A DNA stretch of 14,795 nt from Cyclostephanos tholiformis (Eukaryota > Bacillariophyta > Thalassiosirophyceae > Thalassiosirales > Thalassiosiraceae). Each line of letters begins with the position of its first letter. The first letter of the stretch is position 1. Where the stretch lies: positions 1 through 14,795 of the forward strand of contig JALLPB010000547.1 in assembly GCA_036939975.1 (NCBI GenBank). Reading direction: 5' to 3'. Below the pieces are notes generated by a model. It did no database searches and was not told where the DNA came from. It saw only the letters and a list, made by a program, of their open reading frames with translations. The position numbers and the translations under genes were made by a program. Positions 8,250 through 14,795 of this stretch are shown here, piece by piece.

Positions 8250-11200
8250 ATGACGACGACGACGGAGCGATCGACCGAGGGTCGCGGTCCTCGTCGTCGT
8301 AAAAGTCGTCGTCGTCCCAAGATCGTGCTCATCGCGGGATTCGAATCGTTCAATCGCGACCTGTACGAGCGCGTCAATGACGATGACTACGACGAAAGCG
8401 CTGCGGATCTGCGCGTTTTTTCGAACGCGGACATACGAGTGCGACGATTTGCGGATCGCGAGAATACGACGGATACGCGTTATGCGACGACGCCGACGTC
8501 GACGTCGATGGAGCGGTCGTCGGGCATTATCTCGGATGGCATAAACCCCGACGTCGCGGATGCGTTACGTTCGGCCGATGCCGTCTGCGTTAGCCTGCTC
8601 TTCGACTACGATGACGTTCGAGCGGTGATGCCGCTGCTCGAGGGAGTCGAGGGGCCGAGATTCGTCTTCGAATCGGCGAGCGAGCTTATGGGATTGAACA
8701 GGGTGAATTCCTTCTCCATGTCGACGGCTCGGACCGAGGAGACGAATTACGACGACCACGACGACGACGTCGACGATGACGACGAACACTCCACCCCCTC
8801 CACCCCTTCCTATTCGGGACCCCCCCCGGCGGTGAGGAGGATATTGTCCCTCTTCGGCTCGTCGAGGGAGGAGGATAAGCTCGCCGGTTACATCAAGCTA
8901 CTTAAAGTCGGGCCGGAATTGCTCAAATACGTCCCGGGCGAGAAGGCGAGGGATTTGCGATTGTGGCTAATGGCGTATCGATATTGGAATCAGGGGGGGG
9001 AGGAGAACGTCAAATCGTTCGTGAGACTCGTGTCGAATTTGGTCCGTCGCGAGAAGGGGAGCCACGACGAAGACGACGATGACTACGACTACGACTACGA
9101 CGACGACGACGACGACGATGATATCATCATCGATGCCGGCGGTGACGGTCGCGAGTACAATAATTACATCGAGGAAAAAGACCTACCACCCCTGCAGGTT
9201 ACGCCGGACGTGGGATTGATCCATCCGCTCCTGATGGCGAATGATGAGGAGCGAGGGGAGGAGAGGAGCAACGACGGAGCGATAATATCGACGACGCAAC
9301 GTGGGGGGAGGAGGCGTTTTCACTTCCCGTATGACAAACGGCCCAAGTACATGGAATCGGCGTCGGAATATCTAAGGTGGCGATTGTCGCCCGCCTTCGA
9401 GATATTGGCACGCGATCGGGGATTCCCGATGGCGGGTTCTTCGTCCTCGTCTAACGATGACGTTGGCGGTCGTCTTCTTCCCCCCCCCAGGGTGGCGGTG
9501 TTGCTCTATCGGAAGCACGTCATCACCCAACAGCGGTACGTCCTCGACTTGATAACGATGATGGAGGAATCGGGGATCATTCCGATACCGATTTTCATCA
9601 ACGGCGTCGAGGCGCACGCGATCGTGAGGGATTGGCTCACGTCCGCATCCGAGAGACGAGCGGGTAGGAAGAAGACGACGAGCGCGGGGGCCGATCGTCT
9701 CGTCGACGTCGACGCCATCGTGAGCACCATCGGTTTCCCGTTGGTGGGTGGACCGGCGGGATCGATGGAGGCCGGTCGGAACGTGGCACTGGCGCAGGAA
9801 TTGCTGTCATCGATGGACGTTCCGTACGTCGTCGCTGCGCCGCTGTTGCTGCAATCGATACGACAGTGGAAGGACAACGGTGTCCTGGGATTGCAAAGCG
9901 GTACGTCGCACGAATGTAACGCTTAATGACTTGTCGAATTGCGCGTATTGACTTCGTGCACTAGCGCCCCCTGACTCCACCTTTTTTACGGCCCTCGAAT
10001 ATACATACAGTCGTTCTATATGGTCTCCCGGAATTGGACGGTGCCATAGATTCGGTAGTGTTGGGTGGGTTGGTCTCCGGCGGCGGAAGCGACGGCGATC
10101 GCATCGCCCTCATCCCGGAGCGCGTTCGAAAACTTTGCGGTCGCCTCAACGGCTGGATCCGGCTTCGTCGTACTCCCGCACACGAACGGAGGGTGGCCAT
10201 TGCCATTTACGGTTTCCCCCCCAACGTTGGCGCGGTCGGCACGGCCGCGCTTTTGGACGTGCCCCACTCCTTGGGACGGATTCTCGATCGGCTCAGGATG
10301 GAGGGATATGATTTGGGGGGATGGGGGGACGAGGGCGTGACGTCCTCGGGAGAATCCCTCGTGGCCGCGCTTCGGGTGATGTCCGAGAATTACGTCATCA
10401 CGAAGGGCGTGCCAAGGATGCAAGAGAGCCTCGAGCTGAAGATGGAACGAGCCCGTCGCGGGGATCAGACAATCGCCGAGACCCTGGCGCTGCCCGACGG
10501 AGGTTTGGGTGGCGCCAGGGTGTTGGGGAAGGGTGTATCACCAAACGAACTAGAGAAAATGCTCGGTAAGTATATGCATAGGAAAGTGAGACGTTCGTGG
10601 CCGACGAATGAACGTGGACCGGGTGTCTCCTCCAACGGAGACCTAACAGTCGCGGGATTGCAACTGGGGAACGTGTGGATTTTCGTCCAACCGCTCTTAG
10701 GCGTCGAGGGGGATCCGATGCGTCTACTCTTTCAGCGCGACTTGACCCCTCATCCGCAATACTTGGCAACCTATAAATGGTTGCAGCGATCAGAGGAGCA
10801 GGGAGGCTTCGGTGCCCAGGCGATTATACATTGCGGCATGCACGGCACAGTCGAGTGGCTTCCGGGTCAACCTCTTGGTAATGATAGAAAATCTTGGAGC
10901 GATGAAATGCTTGGCAATCTCCCCAATCTCTACATTTACGCTGCCAACAATCCAAGCGAGAGTATCCTGGCGAAACGAAGGGGCTATGGGACGCTGATAT
11001 CCTACAACGTTCCGCCTTATGGCAGAAGCGGTCTGTACCTCGAGCTAGCCAACTTAAAAGAGATGGTAGATGAATTTCGAGCGAATGCAGTGAACGCTCC
11101 CGAAAACATGCCGCTAGATGTGGATGTTTTTCAATTGATATATGACGTCGCTGAACGCAACGGCATGACGAAAGATGTACCTTTACAGGACCCGACCAGT

Positions 11201-13262
11201 GACAGACAGTCCTTTTCCGAAAATCTATCTAAGGAGGCCGCGGAGAGATGGATTCTTGATCTCGCGGATTATCTCAATGTCCTACAAGATCGACTTTTCT
11301 CTAGTGGATTGCACGTCTTCGGAAACTGCCCCACTGGAGATGAGATGGTCTCGTATCTAGAAGCATATTTTGGAGAGCGGCTGTCGCCTGAGGACTGTCG
11401 CAAAGTGGTGGATAAGTTCTTGCAAACATCGAATTACTCGAAAGACAAAAGAGCTGGGTTCTTGAGTGAGATGGTTTCATTTGTTCGTAACTTATTCGCG
11501 GCAAAAGAAGTGGACATGACCAAGAGAACCGATGGAGAAAAATTAACGGAAGAGGCTAACAGTATCGTGCGTCTGCTGGCACGTTCGACGGAAGAGATCG
11601 ATAGTTTGGTCCAAGGATTGTCGGGAGGTTACATAAGGCCTGCACCAGGAGGGGATTTGATTCGAGACGGCCCTTCGGTCCTTCCAACGGGCAGGAATAT
11701 CCACGCTCTTGATCCTTACCGAATGCCATCAACAAGTGCATGGATGCGAGGCCAAAAGGCGGCCGAGGAGGTGCTGCGTCAACACCAGGAAAACAATGGG
11801 GGAAAGTTTCCAGAAACAGTTGCTGTAACGCTGTGGGGACTCGATGCGATAAAAACTCGCGGCGAATCGGTGGCTATTGTACTTGCCCTAGTCGGGGCAA
11901 AGCCTGTCAAGGAAGGAACTGGTAGAGTTGTCCGATACGATCTGATTCCTCTTGAGGATCTCAAGCGCCCGCGGATTGATGTTCTGGCGTCTTTGAGCGG
12001 TATTTTTCGGTAATTGCCATATGATACTTCGTTTGAACCGAGAGCAGCATTCGCCTCATTGATTGATCTTGACTTTTCTACACTGACTCGCGACGCTTTT
12101 TCATGCAGGGACTCATTCGCGAATATCGTGGATCTACTGGATGACATGTTCGAACGCGCAGCCGGGGCCGACGAACCGTTGGATATGAACTTTATCAAGA
12201 AACATTCTCAGGAGCTCGTCGAAAGCGGTGTCGACGAACGGCCAGCTGCTCGACTGTTCAGTAATCCGTGAGTTTATGAAGCATTGTCTATTATCCTTTC
12301 AGATGAGCTCGCTCAGCCCTGATATTGTGTGCCTGTGTTCATATGCGACAGTCCTGGAGATTATGGCAGTATGGTAAATGAAGTGGTGGGTACTGGAGAG
12401 TGGGAGGACTCTGCTAGCCTTGGTGAAACTTGGATGTCCAGGAATTCATACAGTTATGGCCGCAACGAAGGCAACGGGATGGGCTCTCTGGGAACTGCTC
12501 GTCCTGCAGTCCTTGACAAACTGTTGGCAACAACAGAACGAATTGTTCAGGAGGTTGATAGCGTTGAATACGGCATAACTGACATACAAGTGAGTACAAC
12601 TTAGGAGCTTCTACACAATAATGTAGCCAATCATCTCTCATTGATACTCTCATCTGCCTTTTCTGCCACATCATGCAGGAGTACTACTCCAATACTGGCG
12701 CACTCAAGCTTGCATCAGAGAACCGGAAAGACATCGATCCTAACACTTCGAAGAAAAAGAAAGTAACCATATCAGTGATCGAAGGTGAGAATCGACGTCG
12801 ATCATTCAAATGAGCTGATTAGATGTGTAGTACTTACTCAATTACAATATCGCCGAAGCCTTCGGCAACGTCGGAGACGATCAAGTGCCAGTAAAGGATG
12901 TAGAGCATGTTCTGCGACTCGAATATCGAAGTAAGTTGCTAAACCCAAAATGGCGCGACGCCATGCTGAAACAAGGTTCTGGAGGTGCGTACGAAATCAG
13001 CCAAAGAATGACTGCGATGGTCGGTTGGGCCGCCACCGCAGAGGTTGATAATTTTGTTTTCGATCAAGCGGCCGAGCGTTATGCATTAGACGAAGAGGTT
13101 GCATCTCAACTGCAGAAGTCAAATCCCGAGGCCTTCAAGAATGTCGTTCGTCGTCTCCTAGAGGCGGAGGGCAGAGGAATGTGGTCCACGGACGACGGAA
13201 CCCTTGCGAAGCTTCGCTCAAAGTATATGGATGCAGATGATTTCATCGAACGCGTCACGTAA
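7758..13262 (+). CDS. CHLH: Magnesium chelatase subunit H, BchH/CHLH2-like, plastid precursor
   Basis: Six exons: 7758-9900, 10011-12009, 12109-12267, 12352-12589, 12679-12784 and 12859-13262, giving 1682 residues (family about 1200-1400). The H subunit binds protoporphyrin IX and, with ChlI and ChlD, inserts Mg2+ at the committed step of chlorophyll synthesis in the plastid. The N-terminus has basic residues and a hydrophobic stretch (LYCLAIVFLFLPVLVPFLP), then FASP and a Ser-rich segment, fitting a bipartite plastid signal. Family matches include ESASELMGLNRVNSFSM, EEDKLAGYIKLLKVG, KARDLRLWLMAYRYWNQGG, LQSVVLYGLPELDGAIDSVV, GDPMRLLFQRDLTPHPQY, HCGMHGTVEWLPG (988-1000), YAANNPSESILAKRRGYGT, RPRIDVLASLSGIFRDSF, NPPGDYGSMVNE and GSGGAYEISQRMTA. 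These resemble bacterial BchH and algal CHLH2 more than plant CHLH1. The extra length is Asp/Ser insertions. An ATG at 7683 would add 25 hydrophilic residues before the signal. Confidence 0.95.
8217..8246. repeat. (TCG)10 microsatellite in ChlH exon 1
   Basis: Ten perfect TCG units encode a Ser run between the presumed transit peptide and the first conserved ChlH segment (KIVLIAGFESFNRDL). A similar GAC run lies at about 8035-8060. Confidence 0.9.
9065..9125. repeat. GAC/TAC triplet repeat in ChlH exon 1
   Basis: A GAC-rich run with interspersed TAC and GAT encodes an Asp/Tyr insertion between conserved ChlH segments (after KSFVRLVSNLV and before LPPLQVTPDVGLIHPLL). Confidence 0.85.
9901..10010 (+). 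other. ChlH intron 1 (110 nt, phase 1)
   Basis: Donor GTACGT at 9901 and acceptor ATACATACAG ending at 10010. The split codon G/TC gives Val and restores LGLQSVVLYGLPELDGA, a conserved ChlH segment. Confidence 0.93.
12010..12108 (+). other. ChlH intron 2 (99 nt, phase 2)
   Basis: Donor GTAATT at 12010 and acceptor TTTTCATGCAG ending at 12108. The split codon CG/G gives Arg and restores SLSGIFRDSFANIVDLLDD. Confidence 0.93.
12268..12351 (+). other. ChlH intron 3 (84 nt, phase 2)
   Basis: Donor GTGAGT at 12268 and acceptor ATGCGACAG ending at 12351. The split codon CC/T gives Pro and restores ARLFSNPPGDYGSMVNE. Confidence 0.93.
12590..12678 (+). other. ChlH intron 4 (89 nt, phase 0)
   Basis: Donor GTGAGT at 12590 and acceptor CATCATGCAG ending at 12678. 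The join gives EYGITDIQ-EYYSNTGALKL, a conserved ChlH segment. The acceptor shares TCATGCAG|G with intron 2. Confidence 0.93.
12785..12858 (+). other. ChlH intron 5 (74 nt, phase 1)
   Basis: Donor GTGAGA at 12785 and acceptor CGCCGAAG ending at 12858. The split codon G/CC gives Ala and yields VTISVIEAFGNVGDDQVP, matching the family's S-VEAFG pattern. A stronger-looking TAG at 12830 is skipped because it puts the next exon out of frame with this donor. Confidence 0.82.
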
Positions 13263-13946
13263 CGAGAGAGACATAGTATAAAGAAAGTAACGCGTGATTT
13301 ATGAAAGAAGCAAAATCATGAATTCTGCCACGATGACGATATAAACAATGAACCAAGTGGATGAAACGTTGCTGCACTATTTAAAGACCACCAGAATGAA
13401 ATGAAGAACAGAGGCAGCAAAATAAGGACTGGCGTGGCACCAAAGAAAAGTGAAACGTGAAAATGTAGACAGATCCAATGTTTTAGCCCACGGTAATAAG
13501 AACTCGTTCAAAACGTGTACTGTTATTTATTTGCACTCAGAGCTACCACGAAATAAGCAGTACTATCGAAAATAATGATGCAATCGTAGCTTAAATTTCA
13601 TTCTATGTAGGGAGAAAACACTGGGATGTCCAGTCATCCAAGAGCATTCTCCCCCTTTCGCTCCCCCGACATAATTAGGCAAAAAGCATGTATAGTGGTT
13701 TTTTTCTTTTGGTTTTTCGTTTTTTCCTTTTTCTTGGGTTTAGTTGCCGATTAAAAAGAAATGGGGTGGACAGCCACGACATTCCTCGAAGTGCCATCGA
13801 CGCATAAATACAAACAAAGACGTTTCATGACGTAGGAGGTGGTCCAACGCTCGTGATGTCGATATTGCCAACGAGGAAAGGGAAGAAAACGAACTGAAAG
13901 TCGGCAATGACGTCGACGGGCGTTTGCCAACATGACGACGACGGCG
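13263..13946. other. Convergent 3' intergenic spacer
   Basis: The 684 bp between the ChlH stop and the stop of the minus-strand plastid gene are AT-rich and carry no supported gene. A pyrimidine/T-rich tract lies at about 13698-13741. It could help end transcription of the plus-strand gene, but no specific terminator or polyadenylation signal is certain. Confidence 0.55.
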
Positions 13947-14283
13947 TTAGAAGGAGTCTTTCCTCGGCATCAAGAAAATAAACCAAAACTGGAAAAAATG
14001 AAAACCGACATCAATACGGCATAGTCATCGCGGCGCATCATACTCACGGCCAGGCAGGATAGGACCATGATCGGGAAAGCAATGTACAACCCGACGTCGA
14101 AGGCATCCGCCCTGCCGCCCGCCGACTCGTTATTGCCGAATTTGCCATCGAACCCCTTCAGACCCGGCGCGGATAGGCCGGGTACGACCCCCCCGAGAGT
14201 CGCGGCGCGTATTTCGTCGTCGGTCGCCTCCCATGATTTCATCTTCTCGGCCAAACTGACCGTCGATGAAGACGACGGTGGCA

Positions 14284-14321
<38 letters not shown>

Positions 14322-14557
14322 GAGGAGATCTCGGCATAGCCTTCGGCGCCACCGTCGTCGGCCGCGCGGAGCGGGTCGGAACGGCTTCGGGGGGGGAAGT
14401 GTACGAATAATGTGGACGTGGTCCTCCTCGATGGGTGATGGAGGGGGGGGAGGAGGGGGGGGGACGGCGACGACGGCGACGGCGACGTGCGCATCGGCGA
14501 GAAAGCGGACGACGCCTCCAGAACGGCAGCGACGATGAGGACGACACAGCGCAGCAT
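13947..14557 (-). CDS. Unrecognised plastid-targeted protein with one C-terminal membrane helix
   Basis: Two exons on the minus strand, 14557-14048 and 13988-13947, give 183 residues. Residues 1-18 form a signal peptide (MLRCVVLIVAAVLEASSA) followed by F19-S-P, an ASAFAP-type junction that in diatoms directs proteins into the complex plastid. A Ser/Pro/Arg-rich transit segment follows, then a Ser run. The likely mature part has SLAEKMKSWEATDDEIRAAT, LGGVVPGLSAPGLKGFDGKF, and then a membrane helix at about 155-177, GLYIAFPIMVLSCLAFWFIF, ending in LMPRKDSF. The helix becomes full-length only after splicing. I do not recognise the family. A small thylakoid or photosystem-associated subunit is a guess from size, targeting and topology. 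It converges with ChlH. Unspliced, the frame would continue to 13970 with a different tail. Confidence 0.75.
13989..14047 (-). other. Intron of the plastid membrane-protein gene (59 nt, phase 0)
   Basis: On the minus strand the donor is GTGAGTATG (from 14047) and the acceptor CATTTTTTCCAG (ending 13989). It joins MVLSCLA to FWFIFLMPRKDSF and a stop at 13949-13947. The polypyrimidine-rich acceptor and the recovered hydrophobic helix support it. Confidence 0.8.
14284..14320. repeat. (ACG)12 microsatellite
   Basis: Twelve perfect ACG units on the plus strand. On the minus strand they are TCG codons for a Ser run just after the presumed transit peptide of the plastid protein. On the plus strand the run also opens misleading acidic or Thr frames. 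Confidence 0.9.
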
Positions 14558-14795
14558 ATCGTTGGGTCTGATTCTTCAGCTACGGGTGTTATTCAAGACA
14601 ACACTCTAGTTCATGGGTTTGTGACGATGACGCGTCCGTACGCCTGGCAGCATTATCTCTCTGCGTCATCGCAGGTCATCGCTCACCCGAAAAAGAAGAT
14701 AACTACTACCTAGTATCGTTACCGTAGAATCCCATTATACTACTACGGATAACCTTACAATTGACCCCTTAGCGAAATGACCTAGATAACACTTT
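14558..14795 (-). promoter_or_regulatory. Upstream region of the plastid membrane-protein gene
   Basis: The 238 bp before the ATG at 14557 on the minus strand run to the window edge. Composition returns to AT-balanced. No clear TATA box or RNA gene was identified. It presumably holds the 5' leader and promoter. Confidence 0.4.

Noticed and set aside
10566..10571. Strong GTAAGT donor-like site inside ChlH exon 2
   Set aside because: The sequence across it encodes the conserved MLGKYMHRKV segment and the frame continues, so splicing here would damage the protein.
13751..13933. Minus-strand 60-codon frame in the convergent spacer
   Set aside because: No motif or codon signal; it lies downstream of the minus-strand gene's spliced stop and is probably its 3' untranslated region.
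14239..14713. Several Arg-, Thr- and Gly-rich frames on both strands
   Set aside because: They are shadows of the Ser-rich first exon of the plastid protein gene, created by the ACG/TCG repeat.
1..14795. tRNA, rRNA, CRISPR, transposon or viral signatures
   Set aside because: No cloverleaf with a GTTCRA-type T-loop, no spaced direct repeats with unique spacers, no terminal inverted repeats, and no transposase, integrase or polymerase motifs were found by eye. The triplet arrays are simple-sequence repeats.

Overview
This looks like nuclear DNA of a photosynthetic eukaryote, most likely a centric diatom. Four observations point there. A nucleus-encoded magnesium chelatase H subunit starts with a probable secretory signal. 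A small plastid-type precursor carries a diatom-like SSAFSP (ASAFAP-type) signal-peptide junction. Introns are short (59-110 nt) with GT-AG ends. The coding regions contain many Asp and Ser homopolymers built from GAC/TCG triplets. No bacterial operon, insertion sequence, CRISPR array, tRNA or rRNA gene was recognised. The species call is inference; the gene calls rest on visible family motifs.

Layout from left to right. (1) A minus-strand gene starts at 836 and runs off the left edge. It encodes an acidic, Ser/Asp-rich protein with a possible CS (p23/NudC-like) domain. (2) A 519-bp divergent intergenic region follows, with CCAAT and TATA-like motifs facing right. (3) A plus-strand three-exon FANCD2 gene (1356-6689) encodes the Fanconi anaemia DNA interstrand-crosslink repair protein and retains the monoubiquitination lysine. 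(4) A spacer of about 1.07 kb carries TTTGGCGG/TTTTCCCGCCAAAA elements. (5) A plus-strand six-exon gene (7758-13262) encodes the Mg-chelatase H subunit, of the BchH/CHLH2-like type. (6) A 684-bp convergent 3' spacer follows. (7) A minus-strand two-exon gene (14557-13947) encodes an unrecognised plastid-targeted protein with one C-terminal membrane helix. (8) The last 238 bp hold its upstream region.

The genes are independently transcribed nuclear genes, not a pathway cluster. FANCD2 acts in nuclear DNA repair. ChlH acts in plastid chlorophyll synthesis, inserting Mg into protoporphyrin IX with ChlI and ChlD. The small protein probably sits in a plastid membrane. The exon structures were deduced by hand from splice consensus, reading phase and recovery of conserved protein sequence across each junction.

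A striking feature of the window is its compositional mosaic. The 5' parts of the three genes whose downstream parts are visible are extremely CpG-rich (TCG/ACG/CGT triplets), and their 3' parts switch to ordinary AT-balanced sequence. In FANCD2 the switch falls at the first intron. The truncated left gene is CpG-rich throughout what is visible. I found no convincing undescribed multi-gene system. The best candidates for novelty are the small plastid membrane protein and the within-gene compositional switch.
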